This document shows positions 6,862 through 14,974 of a stretch of DNA of 36,723 bases, piece after piece. This DNA is from Candidatus Omnitrophota bacterium (GTDB lineage: Bacteria > Omnitrophota > Gorgyraeia > Gygaellales > Profunditerraquicolaceae): assembly GCA_016782485.1 (NCBI GenBank), contig JADHYK010000005.1, positions 1 through 36,723 of the forward strand, read 5' to 3'. The number at the start of each line of letters is the position of its first letter. The stretch's first letter is position 1. The translations under genes were made by a program, and so were the position numbers. The notes beneath the pieces were generated by a model that saw nothing but the letters and a program-made list of their open reading frames with translations, was not told the DNA's origin and made no database searches.

Positions 6862-8061
6862 TCAGGGGCCGTCCCTCAAGGCCGGGGAGAGCCGGCTTAC
6901 GGTTAGAAAAAATACAGTACAGATAATGCCGCTTATACAAATGGCGTAAGACACCCCCAGCGCCTGGGTAAGGCCCCCGGCGATTAAATTGCCGAAGGGC
7001 ATAATGCCGGCAAAGGTAAGCATAAAGACGCTCATCACCCTGCCCCTTATTTCGTCGCTGACATTAACCTGCAGCATGGTATTTATCAGCGCCACCGCGG
7101 TTACCCCTGCCCCTCCTACCAATGCCAGGAAGAAAATCGCAGACAGGTAGTTCCTGGATAATGAAAATAATACCAGGGAAATGGAAAATACCAGGGAAGA
7201 GGAAATCAGGAACCTCCCCTTGTGCTTGAAGTCACCCAGCCGCGCTAAGAGCAATGCCCCGGCCAGCGCCCCAGCCCCGGCAGAGGACATCAGGATTCCT
7301 AAGCCCCTGACGCCGACCTTTAACACTTCGCTGGCAAAGACCGGCATAAGTATTATATAGGAAACACCGAATAAACTGACCATCCCCACCATCGCCATTA
7401 ACAAAAGTATCGGGCGGTGGCTTTTTATGAAGCCAAGCCCCTGCTTTAAGTCCTGCCAGACCCGGTTGTTCCTGTTATTACGCACGTTATTCTTTATCTT
7501 TATCAGGAACAACGCAGCTATCACCGCCAAAAAACTTACGCCGTTTATGTAAAAACAGCCGCTCATCCCGACGGTGGAAACAAATACCCCGGCCAGCGCC
7601 GGCCCGATGATGCGCGCGGAATTAAAGGCGGCAGAGTTCAGGGCAATGGCATTCAAAAGGTGCGTCTTGCCCACCAGCTCTACCACTACTGCCTGGCGGC
7701 TGGGGGCATCAAAGGCCATCACCACCCCGTTTAAGAGGGCAATCACCATTATCTGTGCGGGGGTAATTAATTTTAGCTGCGTCAGGAGGGCTAAAATAAA
7801 TGCCAGCAGCATAAAGGCAATCTGCGTGAAGATAAGGATATTTCTCTTATTCACCCGGTCAGCCAGCACCCCGCCGAATAATGAAAGCAGGAATATAGGT
7901 ATGTAGGTCAGGAAACCGACCACCCCCAGCAGGAAGGCGGATTTAGTCAGTTCAAAGACCAGCCAGCTCTGTGCCACTGCCTGAATCCAGGTGCCGGTAA
8001 GCGAAACCAGCATCCCGAACCAGTAGACCCTGAAGTTTCTTACCTTTAAGGAAGAAAACAT
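6862..8061 (-). CDS. MFS exporter, EntS/MFS_3-like
   Basis: A 399-residue major facilitator superfamily protein with twelve predicted membrane helices. The N-terminus FSSLKVRNFRVYWFGMLVS and the loop GGVLADRVNKRNIL (motif A between helices 2 and 3) are typical of the MFS_3/EntS exporters. These act on siderophores, drugs or other small molecules by proton exchange. The substrate is unknown. I start it at ATG 8061; the open frame continues further upstream into the ferredoxin gene but codes for nothing membrane-like there. It begins 5 bp after the NuoI-like gene, so it may be the last gene of the hydrogenase transcript, although a role there is not obvious. Confidence 0.85.
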   Translation of the reverse strand: MFSSLKVRNFRVYWFGMLVSLTGTWIQAVAQSWLVFELTKSAFLLGVVGFLTYIPIFLLSLFGGVLADRVNKRNILIFTQIAFMLLAFILALLTQLKLITPAQIMVIALLNGVVMAFDAPSRQAVVVELVGKTHLLNAIALNSAAFNSARIIGPALAGVFVSTVGMSGCFYINGVSFLAVIAALFLIKIKNNVRNNRNNRVWQDLKQGLGFIKSHRPILLLMAMVGMVSLFGVSYIILMPVFASEVLKVGVRGLGILMSSAGAGALAGALLLARLGDFKHKGRFLISSSLVFSISLVLFSLSRNYLSAIFFLALVGGAGVTAVALINTMLQVNVSDEIRGRVMSVFMLTFAGIMPFGNLIAGGLTQALGVSYAICISGIICTVFFLTVSRLSPALRDGP

Positions 8062-8066
8062 CTTTA

Positions 8067-8678
8067 TTAGGATTTTAACACTGCTTCCCGGCGGCAGCGC
8101 GGGCAAAGGATTTTTATGCGGTCGGCGCGCAGGAACTCCATCTCCTTCTTTTGCGCGGGAACAATATCCGGGGCGAGACTTAAGCTCCTTAAATAAAAGA
8201 GCATCAGCGAAGGGTTGGCAAAAACAAGCGGCCCTAATTTTTTCACCACCCACAAATACTGATCATAGGGAATAATCGGCTCCCCGCAGCATTCGCAGGC
8301 GATGAGCTCCTTTTGTATCTCCTGTTTCAAATCCTGCCTCTTCTCGGTGGTGGCCAGGTCAAATTCATTAGAAAGCATAATCCCTTTTTCAGTCAGGCAA
8401 TTTGCCTGGCATTGGCCGCAGAAGATGCAAAGTTCTGTCCGATAAGTCAGTATCCTCATCGCCCTGCCGTTTTTATTTACATCCATGAATTCCAGGGCAC
8501 CCGACGGACAGACCTGCACGCAGGCAGAACAGCCTACGCAGTCCTCTTCGTAAAAGTAGGGCTTGCCTCTAAAGCGTTCAAAGGGCTTATGCGGCTTGTA
8601 GGGGAAGCGCGCAGTATAGGGGCCTTTTATTAGTGCGGTGATTGCCTCTCTTAGTTCGCGTAATTTAGGGTATCTCAT
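8067..8678 (-). CDS. NuoI/HycF-like polyferredoxin subunit of the hydrogenase
   Basis: Electron-transfer subunit of the group 4 hydrogenase, 203 residues. Two [4Fe-4S] motifs, C47-x2-C-x2-C-x3-C57 and C84-x2-C-x2-C-x3-C94, match the NuoI/HycF/MbhN family that relays electrons to the small subunit. The C-terminal half is unusual: it holds CECCGEP (about residue 128) and CPRC (about 194), which could bind one more metal centre such as zinc. The start overlaps the MrpG-like gene as ATGA. Placement at the far end of the operon, rather than beside the large subunit, is seen in some Mrp-Mbh clusters. Confidence 0.85.
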   Translation of the reverse strand: MRYPKLRELREAITALIKGPYTARFPYKPHKPFERFRGKPYFYEEDCVGCSACVQVCPSGALEFMDVNKNGRAMRILTYRTELCIFCGQCQANCLTEKGIMLSNEFDLATTEKRQDLKQEIQKELIACECCGEPIIPYDQYLWVVKKLGPLVFANPSLMLFYLRSLSLAPDIVPAQKKEMEFLRADRIKILCPRCRREAVLKS

Positions 8679-9004
8679 TTGCTATCTTCTTCGTATTTGT
8701 CGCAGACCGAACCCTCCCACAACTTCACTCCCGCCTTATGCGCACCGCGCGCCAGGGCATGGGCAGCGACCGGGGCGGTTAAAAGCAGAAATACAATGCA
8801 TAACAAGGCCTTGATGCCGGTGCCATTAAAACCTTTGATTACCACTACGCCAAAAAGAATACTGCAGGTGCCCAGGGTAACGCACTTGGTAACTGCCTGC
8901 AGGCGGTTATAGACATCGGGAAGGCGTATCAAGCCTACGCAACCGAATATATCAAAGGCCAGGCCGAATAAAATAAATATGTACCCTAAGACTTCACTCA
9001 TCAA
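8675..9004 (-). CDS. mrpG: Mrp antiporter subunit G-like (MnhG/MbhC type)
   Basis: A small membrane protein of 109 residues with three hydrophobic helices. The family core is visible: GCVGLIRLPDVYNRLQAVTK, followed by TLGTCSILFG and a TAPVAAHALARGA segment. MrpG belongs to the cation/proton antiporter module that, in group 4 hydrogenases of the Mbh type, couples H2 chemistry to Na+ movement. It overlaps both neighbours by a few bases, so stoichiometric co-translation is likely. Confidence 0.9.
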   Translation of the reverse strand: MMSEVLGYIFILFGLAFDIFGCVGLIRLPDVYNRLQAVTKCVTLGTCSILFGVVVIKGFNGTGIKALLCIVFLLLTAPVAAHALARGAHKAGVKLWEGSVCDKYEEDSK

Positions 9005-9368
9005 AACCCTTACCTTCCAGGTATTTGGCTAAAGCTAACGCGCCGATAAAACTCTGCAGTGCCCAGGCGATGGCAATATCAATATACCAGCTTCTTCCTG
9101 TGGGGATGCTCAGGATTGCGCAGAAACCCACGATTAAAATCCCCAGCGTATCCACGGCCACTGCCCTGTCTGCGGCGGTGGGCCCGAGCAACAAGCGCAG
9201 CAGGCATAAGGCGAAGCAGAGCATCAGCACAAAAAAGCAGCGCGCCAGATACGGCGACTGCCAGCTTAATAACGACGGCAGGGTATAAACAGTAATAACC
9301 AACAGCAGCGCTGCCATCGTCAACAGGCCCAGTAACCAGCTCAAAATCTTTGCCTTCCTCTTCATCAT
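8994..9368 (-). CDS. mrpF: Mrp antiporter subunit F-like (MnhF/MbhB type)
   Basis: A 124-residue membrane protein with three helices. The signature LLLGPTAADRAVAVDTLG, then the helix with DIAIAWALQSFIGALALAKYLE, is diagnostic of MrpF. The N-terminal 30 residues add a further hydrophobic segment. The ATG at 9368 overlaps the MrpE stop. It is a partner of MrpE and MrpG in the small-subunit part of the antiporter module. Confidence 0.9.
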   Translation of the reverse strand: MMKRKAKILSWLLGLLTMAALLLVITVYTLPSLLSWQSPYLARCFFVLMLCFALCLLRLLLGPTAADRAVAVDTLGILIVGFCAILSIPTGRSWYIDIAIAWALQSFIGALALAKYLEGKGFDE

Positions 9369-9859
9369 TCAAAAATCCTGCTTAAGATCTTCTCAAATTT
9401 TTCTACGATCAAGCGGCTGGCCTCTTGTGTATCCTCTGATTTGACATCAATCCAGTGGATATAAAGAGACCCCTCTTCGGGTTTTATATCAACGCAAAAG
9501 GTCCCCGGGGTAAGGGTAATGGAATTAGCTAAAAAAGTAAGCCCGGTATCTGATTTTAAAGTTGTTTTGACTTTGACGATGCCCGGATTAATGGGCAGCC
9601 GGGGGCTAATTACGCGCCTGGCTACGTCGATATTCGCCTTTAAACACTCCCAGGAAAATATAAAAATATAGTAGGCAAACCAGAGGTATCTGCTGATGTG
9701 GGTAAAGTGGTGCGGCCGGCGGGTAAACAAATCTCCGGTCAGGGCGGCCACCAGGGCGGCGGCAAAAATTCCTACCAGCGCATGCTGCAGGTCGAACGGC
9801 CAGCCTAAAAGCATCCAGATAAAAAACCCGATAATAAATAATATAATCCTGCTCTTCAT
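9365..9859 (-). CDS. mrpE: Mrp antiporter subunit E-like (MnhE/MbhA type)
   Basis: A 164-residue protein with two N-terminal membrane helices and a cytoplasmic domain. Family features are RLPINPGIVKVKTTLKSDTG and LANSITLTPGTFCVDI, followed by YIHWIDV. It overlaps the MrpD-like gene upstream and the MrpF-like gene downstream by ATGA. The usual order of Mrp subunits (B, C, D, E, F, G) is preserved here. Confidence 0.9.
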   Translation of the reverse strand: MKSRIILFIIGFFIWMLLGWPFDLQHALVGIFAAALVAALTGDLFTRRPHHFTHISRYLWFAYYIFIFSWECLKANIDVARRVISPRLPINPGIVKVKTTLKSDTGLTFLANSITLTPGTFCVDIKPEEGSLYIHWIDVKSEDTQEASRLIVEKFEKILSRIFE

Positions 9860-11367
9860 TTTAGAACCGCCCCAAAGACCGCCAGCGCATAATCCCTGCC
9901 GTCTGACAATACATTTACCGCATTATTAAGAAAGAAACTAAAACTGGGCAATAACAGCAGCCCCCCCAGGATACAGATAGTTGCCAGGCTGACCATAGCG
10001 AACTTCATCGCAGGAGGCACTTCCTTGATCGCCTGATATTTCTCCTTTAGCGGCCCTAAAAAGGCGAACTTCTGCACCTTCATAAAACTTGCCAGCGTCA
10101 GGACAGAGGCAATTACCGCTGCCAGGGCATAACCGATATGGCCCTTTTGCACACAGGCCAGGATGATGATTAATTTGCTGAAAAAACCGTTAAGGGGCGG
10201 GATGCCGGCAATTGACATAGAAGCAATTAAATTAGTGCCTGCGGTTACCGGCAGCTTCTTGCGTAATCCGGACATCTCTCTTAGGTCCCTGGTCCGGGCG
10301 GAATAATCTATCGCCCCGGAGTTTAAGAAAAGCAGGGATTTGAATATCGAGTGGTTAAATAAGTGGAAGAGCCCTCCCAGTATACCCAAAGGCGTACCCA
10401 GCCCGATGCCTAAAACCACATAACCGATCTGGCTGATGGAGTGATACGCCAGCAATCTTTTCAGGTCCCATTGCGAAAGCGCCAGGATTACCGCCACCAG
10501 CATTGAAAGAGCACCCAAAAACATTAACACCGATAACACTGTACCGGAGGCGCCTATAACGTTAAAAAATATCCTCGCCAGGGCATAAACGCCCAGGGTC
10601 TTAATCAAGACACCCGAAAGCATCGCGGAAATTGAGGCGGGCGCAGAGGAGTGGGCATCAGGCAGCCAGGCATGAAAAGGCACTAATGCCGACTTCAGGC
10701 CAAAGCCCATTAAAAAAAGTACGCTTACAAAAGGTACCGCCCAGTTACTTGGCTTTGCGCTTAAAACCCGCGCCATATCCGCCATATTCAGGGTGGAGGT
10801 AAAGCCATATAAAAAGGCAATCCCGATAAATATGAAGGCCGATGCCACTGAGCCCATAATCGCATACTTAAAGGATGCCTCCAACTCTTCTGCTTCGGTA
10901 CCGAAAGCAACCAGGGCATAGCTGGATATCGAGGCAATCTCCAGGAATACAAAAAGGTTGAATAAGTCCCCGGTTACAATCACCCCGTTCATTCCGGTGA
11001 GCATCAGAAAAAATAAAGTGTAAAATTTGGGCTTATCGGTGTACTTCTCCATGTAGTTAAAGGAATAGATAACTACCAGGAAGGCAATGATATTTACGGT
11101 AACCAGCATAAAATTGCTTAGTCCGTCTAAGACCATACAGATGCCAAAAGGAGGCAGCCACCCTCCGATCTTATAGACCAGCGCAGTCTCGGGACAGCGG
11201 CCTAAAATGGCCAGGCCCCAGAAAGAAAAAATTAAAAGCAGAAAACTGGATAACCCTGAGACAATATCTACATAAGTAGATTTTATAAACCTGCCGATCA
11301 GGGAGATAAAAAATGCCGTAAACAGCGGAATGATTACAAATAAAGGAATAATGTTTGCTCCGGGCAT
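9856..11367 (-). CDS. mrpD: Mrp antiporter subunit D-like (MnhD/MbhH/NuoN family)
   Basis: An ion-translocating subunit of 503 residues with about fourteen membrane helices and the Proton_antipo_M domain. Conserved features are the glutamate in NLFVFLEIASISSYAL (helix 5), the lysine in FGLKSALVPFHAWLPDAHSS (helix 7), and LLAYHSISQIGYV with the helix-breaking SKLIIILACVQ. These charged residues form the ion path in complex I-like antiporters. It lies between MrpC- and MrpE-like genes. A second, more divergent antiporter subunit is encoded at 12677-14326. Confidence 0.93.
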   Translation of the reverse strand: MPGANIIPLFVIIPLFTAFFISLIGRFIKSTYVDIVSGLSSFLLLIFSFWGLAILGRCPETALVYKIGGWLPPFGICMVLDGLSNFMLVTVNIIAFLVVIYSFNYMEKYTDKPKFYTLFFLMLTGMNGVIVTGDLFNLFVFLEIASISSYALVAFGTEAEELEASFKYAIMGSVASAFIFIGIAFLYGFTSTLNMADMARVLSAKPSNWAVPFVSVLFLMGFGLKSALVPFHAWLPDAHSSAPASISAMLSGVLIKTLGVYALARIFFNVIGASGTVLSVLMFLGALSMLVAVILALSQWDLKRLLAYHSISQIGYVVLGIGLGTPLGILGGLFHLFNHSIFKSLLFLNSGAIDYSARTRDLREMSGLRKKLPVTAGTNLIASMSIAGIPPLNGFFSKLIIILACVQKGHIGYALAAVIASVLTLASFMKVQKFAFLGPLKEKYQAIKEVPPAMKFAMVSLATICILGGLLLLPSFSFFLNNAVNVLSDGRDYALAVFGAVLK

Positions 11368-11371
11368 TTAA

Positions 11372-11710
11372 CTAACCTCTCAGCCTCTTTATTTCGGTAA
11401 TGTCGAATGTACCGTATTTTTCATAAATTCTTATGGCAATGGAAATAACCAAAGCAGTAACCGCCAGGCCTATGACTATCGAGGTAAGCACCAGCGCCTG
11501 CGGAAGCGGGTCAACCATCTGCAAAATCTGCTGGTCCTGGGCCTCTATGGGAGAGCGGCCATGATAGCGATAGGCCAGAAGAATAAAAAATAAATTCATC
11601 GCATATTCCATGATCCCTAAGCCGATGATGATCTTTACGAGGTTGCGCTTACGCAAGACTCCGTAAAGGCCGACACAAAATAATGCCAGGCACAATAAAT
11701 ACAGGGTCAT
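11372..11710 (-). CDS. mrpC: Mrp antiporter subunit C-like (MnhC/MbhG/NuoK family)
   Basis: A three-helix membrane protein of 112 residues, homologous to NuoK. The segment IIIGLGIMEYAMNLFFILLAY holds the conserved glutamate of helix 2, and DPLPQALVLTSIVIGLAVTA is typical of MrpC. It overlaps the MrpB-like gene by ATGA and precedes MrpD, as in canonical Mrp operons. Confidence 0.92.
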   Translation of the reverse strand: MTLYLLCLALFCVGLYGVLRKRNLVKIIIGLGIMEYAMNLFFILLAYRYHGRSPIEAQDQQILQMVDPLPQALVLTSIVIGLAVTALVISIAIRIYEKYGTFDITEIKRLRG

Positions 11711-12153
11711 TTTCTTTTTGACTCCTCTAATATTACTAACGCCAGAAATATCGCAAACAAACCTACGCCGACCTTTAAGCTGATCGCTAAATTGCTCAAA
11801 GGAATCGTCCCGGCGCTGAATAACTGGAAGGGTACGCCCTTATTGATGATATTTGAGAAAAATGCCCCGCCGAAGAACCCGAATAAGGCAATTGACAGAA
11901 ACATCAACGCTGCGATACTCTCTAAGTTTGAAGCCAGGTTCTTTGACAGTTTCTTCAACGCTACGTCTTTACCGAAGGCAAGCATCAGATGCACGAAGGA
12001 AAGGGCGATAATCACCCCTCCCGCAAAACCGCCGCCCGGAGAAAGATGGCCGTGTAAAACAATATAGATGCCGAATAATAATATCAGCCCCACGGTCAGG
12101 CGGGTAACCGTTTTAACAATTAACGACATTCCGATCTTAGGGTCATTCATCAT
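11707..12153 (-). CDS. mrpB: Mrp antiporter subunit B-like (MnhB/MbhF type)
   Basis: A 148-residue membrane protein of four helices. The diagnostic segment HGHLSPGGGFAGGVIIAL is intact, followed by the helix ESIAALMFLSIALFGFFGG. It corresponds to the C-terminal domain of MrpB; the N-terminal part is carried by the preceding MbhDE-like gene. Confidence 0.92.
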   Translation of the reverse strand: MMNDPKIGMSLIVKTVTRLTVGLILLFGIYIVLHGHLSPGGGFAGGVIIALSFVHLMLAFGKDVALKKLSKNLASNLESIAALMFLSIALFGFFGGAFFSNIINKGVPFQLFSAGTIPLSNLAISLKVGVGLFAIFLALVILEESKRK

Positions 12154-12159
12154 GCGTTT

Positions 12160-12675
12160 TTATTTAATCCTCCCCGGCCGGCGCAATACCGCCATAATCC
12201 CTATTACGGAAGCAAATAAGACCGTGGCCTCCCCCAGGGTATCATAAGCCCTGAAGTCCAGGATTACTGCGGCAACCAGGTTTACTGCTCCGGTCTGAGC
12301 CGTGCCCTGCTGGAGGTATCTTTTCACTACCGCCATTATGGGATGTCCAAAGCCGGGGAGCTCTTGCAGGGCGGTATGCGCAAAGAAAAGAAATACGGCA
12401 ATAAACGCCAGGGTGCCGAGGGTATTAAAAAACCAGCGCCCCTTAATCACCAGGGGCAGATCTTTTCTTAAGGTCGCCCTGATTAAAATAATCAGGCACA
12501 AAATCTCTACTACCAGCTGGGTAATCGCCAGGTCCGGCGCCTTTAAAATCAAAAACGCAAGGCAGAGAGCAAAGCCCACAGCCCCCACCGCCACTACGCT
12601 GGATAAGAGGTCCTTGGCCTCGACGGCGATCAAGGCCCCGACAATCATAAATAAAAGGAGTAAATGTAATTCCAT
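12160..12675 (-). CDS. MbhD-MbhE fused subunit (MrpA C-terminus plus MrpB N-terminus, DUF4040)
   Basis: A 171-residue membrane protein with about five helices. The first 80 residues (LKAPDLAITQLVVEILCLII) match DUF4040, the C-terminal region of MrpA. The last 40 (GAVNLVAAVILDFRAYDTLG) match the N-terminal domain of MrpB, called hydrogenase subunit E in Mbh systems. In Thermococcales these are two genes (mbhD and mbhE); here they are fused. It adjoins the larger antiporter gene with two bases between. Confidence 0.88.
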   Translation of the reverse strand: MELHLLLLFMIVGALIAVEAKDLLSSVVAVGAVGFALCLAFLILKAPDLAITQLVVEILCLIILIRATLRKDLPLVIKGRWFFNTLGTLAFIAVFLFFAHTALQELPGFGHPIMAVVKRYLQQGTAQTGAVNLVAAVILDFRAYDTLGEATVLFASVIGIMAVLRRPGRIK

Positions 12676-12676
12676 A

Positions 12677-14326
12677 TTATTTCATCAATACAAAGAATAA
12701 AGCAATCATCCCTAACAGTGTCCAGACCAGGTAGGTAGGCAAAACACCGTTATGCAGATATTGAAAAAACCTGCCTATGCCGAAAACCAGGGACTTGCCC
12801 TGTTCATAAATATCAAAATATCCTTTTTCCGCCTTTGCATAAATGCCCTTTAGGACCGGGAGCTCTTTGATCGTGTTATAAAACTCCGTGCCGCTCACCC
12901 GGTTTTTCCCTAATTCGGCGCCCTCTGCGCCCACAAAAGACGCATCCTGACGTATGACGGGTTTAATTGCCTTTAACTTAAATATAAATATCCCCAGAAG
13001 CAGGCCAATGATAATTAGCAGGGTGGATAACCCCGCATACCAGCTCCCTATAAAAGACACCCCTCCTACTGCCGGAAGGATAAAATATTTAAGCGGTAGT
13101 TGATTGGCAAAAACCCCGAATAGCACACAGATAACTGCTAAGACAACGCAGGGAAGCCACATCTGCCAGGGAACCTCACCGGACCGCTTTTTTGCCCCGC
13201 TGGGTTGCTGGCCTAAAAAAGTTGCATGGAGCAGTTTCATGAAGCTTGCCAGGGTCAGGCCTGAACCGCACATAGCCGCCGCCAAACACAGAATTAATAT
13301 TAAGTTTCCTTTACCGAACGATAACCTCTCGATTAATCCCTGATAAATCATCCATTTGGAAACAAAGCCATTAAAAGGCGGGATGCCGGAGATAGCAAGG
13401 CTGGCCACCAGGCAGGAAATATAGGTAAGCGGCATTGCTTTTGACAGCCCCCCCAGTTTATCCAGTTCGGTTGTACCGGTTTTCTGCTCCACATTGCCCG
13501 CGCCGAGAAAAAGGGCCTGCTTATAAATGGAGTTATTTAACATATGGAATAATCCGCCGGCAATACCTATTGGGACGCCTGTGCCGATACCCAGCACCAT
13601 ATAGCCCACCTGAGATACCGCATGGTAACCCAAGAGCCTCTTCATATTGTGCTGCACCAGCGCCATCATTACTGCGGCAATTATGGTAAAAGCGCCGATG
13701 ACCATAAGAAATATATTTATTGCCTGATTTAATATAAACAAATCCAGGGAGAGCCTTGCCAAAAGATAAATTCCTAATAGTTTATCTAATGACGCCGGCA
13801 AATATGCTACTACCGGCACAGGCGCTTTTTCGGCGCAATCCGGGACCCAGGTGTGAAAAGGCATTGCCCCGGCTTTAGCAAGACAGGCGACGGCAATGCA
13901 TAAATATGCCGCTATCGGCAGGAATTGCAAGTTACCGTCTAGGGCAATGCGTATCTTATCTATCTGCATTGTCCCGCTAATGTAATAAATTATGCCGATG
14001 CCCAATAACATCAGCGCATCCGTACCGCCGATGATAATAAGGGTTTTTTTCGCCGTGGAAGAGACATCATCTTTAGCCGTATTAATCAAAAGGTAAAGCG
14101 TCAAACCTAAAAAACCCCATAAGATTGCAAGTAAAATGAGGTTATTGGAAAGCACCACTCCTATAGAGCTGGCGGCAGTCAGAATAATATAGGTATAATA
14201 CCGGAGGCCCTGGCCCCTGCCCTTCATAAAACGCCAGGAGTAAATAAGAATAAGTACCGAAAACAAAGCGATTGCTAAAACTATAAAGCCGTTGAGTGAA
14301 TCTAATTTAAACCAGGGGTAATACAT
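12677..14326 (-). CDS. Second antiporter-like subunit (Proton_antipo_M; HyfB/NuoL-M/MrpA-D type)
   Basis: A large membrane protein, 549 residues, with about fourteen helices and a C-terminal extension with one more helix. The Proton_antipo_M core contains KAGAMPFHTWVPDCAEKAPV (lysine of helix 7), LLGYHAVSQVGYMVLGIG and GIPPFNGFVSKWMIYQGL. The C-terminal 100 residues include a polar stretch resembling the amphipathic connector of HyfB/NuoL, but it is short. It lies between the PhoU-like gene and the Mrp set. Together with MrpD and the NuoH-like anchor it would give three ion-path subunits. Confidence 0.88.
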   Translation of the reverse strand: MYYPWFKLDSLNGFIVLAIALFSVLILIYSWRFMKGRGQGLRYYTYIILTAASSIGVVLSNNLILLAILWGFLGLTLYLLINTAKDDVSSTAKKTLIIIGGTDALMLLGIGIIYYISGTMQIDKIRIALDGNLQFLPIAAYLCIAVACLAKAGAMPFHTWVPDCAEKAPVPVVAYLPASLDKLLGIYLLARLSLDLFILNQAINIFLMVIGAFTIIAAVMMALVQHNMKRLLGYHAVSQVGYMVLGIGTGVPIGIAGGLFHMLNNSIYKQALFLGAGNVEQKTGTTELDKLGGLSKAMPLTYISCLVASLAISGIPPFNGFVSKWMIYQGLIERLSFGKGNLILILCLAAAMCGSGLTLASFMKLLHATFLGQQPSGAKKRSGEVPWQMWLPCVVLAVICVLFGVFANQLPLKYFILPAVGGVSFIGSWYAGLSTLLIIIGLLLGIFIFKLKAIKPVIRQDASFVGAEGAELGKNRVSGTEFYNTIKELPVLKGIYAKAEKGYFDIYEQGKSLVFGIGRFFQYLHNGVLPTYLVWTLLGMIALFFVLMK

Positions 14327-14353
14327 CTTTATTTAACTGTCCTTTTATCTATA

Positions 14354-14974
14354 CTACTTTTTAATCTTGAGTAAATTCCTGGCTACCTTCTTTGCATGAT
14401 AATAGACCGCGGCGGTAAAATCAAGAATATTTAAGAACATATTGCAGGCCATCGGGCTGCAAACCCCGTCGAGCATCCTCTGATTATGCCGCAGGCGGTA
14501 CTCATCTACCAGCGTATCTATGTGCTCCTGGTTTTTTAATACCTGCCCCACTAAATCAGGATTGTCCTGTTTTAAGGCATAAACTACTTCATGCAGTGCT
14601 TTTTCGGTCTTCTGGTAGAGGACTTCGTATTCCTTTACCGCCTCATCGCTGAAAAGCAGTTTTTCTTCTATTTTGATCTGGACTCTCTCCAGGATATCCT
14701 TGCAGTAATCCCCAATCAACTCTAAATCACCCACTATATCTGCGAAAATTAAGGTTTTGGCCTTTTCGGATTTATCAGTAACTGCGCGGCCAAAGGCCAC
14801 TAATTCAGAGGTAATCTCCTTTTCTAAATTATTCAATTTCTGCTCGTCGGTTAATACCCGGGTTAATAGATCCAGGTCGTGTTCCAGGAAGGCCCGGTGG
14901 GCCGCCTGCCACATCGTAAAGGCAAGCGCCGCCATATCGGCAATCTTTAATCTGATGCTATCCAGATTTTCCAT
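14354..14974 (-). CDS. PhoU-like all-helical protein within the hydrogenase operon
   Basis: A soluble 206-residue protein with two PhoU-type three-helix repeats. Metal-binding-like patterns are seen in EKEITSELVAFGRA and ADIVGDLELIGDYCKDIL (Asp/Glu-rich helix, as in E/DxxxD of PhoU) and again in VLKNQEHIDTLVDEYR. PhoU proteins regulate phosphate transporters or bind metals. Here there is no phosphate gene nearby; it overlaps the large subunit by 17 bp and precedes the antiporter gene. A regulatory or metal-related role in this complex is inference. Confidence 0.8.
   Translation of the reverse strand: MENLDSIRLKIADMAALAFTMWQAAHRAFLEHDLDLLTRVLTDEQKLNNLEKEITSELVAFGRAVTDKSEKAKTLIFADIVGDLELIGDYCKDILERVQIKIEEKLLFSDEAVKEYEVLYQKTEKALHEVVYALKQDNPDLVGQVLKNQEHIDTLVDEYRLRHNQRMLDGVCSPMACNMFLNILDFTAAVYYHAKKVARNLLKIKK

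Noticed and set aside
8062-8253. A longer N-terminus for the MFS transporter
   Set aside because: The added 64 residues come from the ferredoxin gene in another frame and do not resemble a membrane protein; the family start is at 8061.
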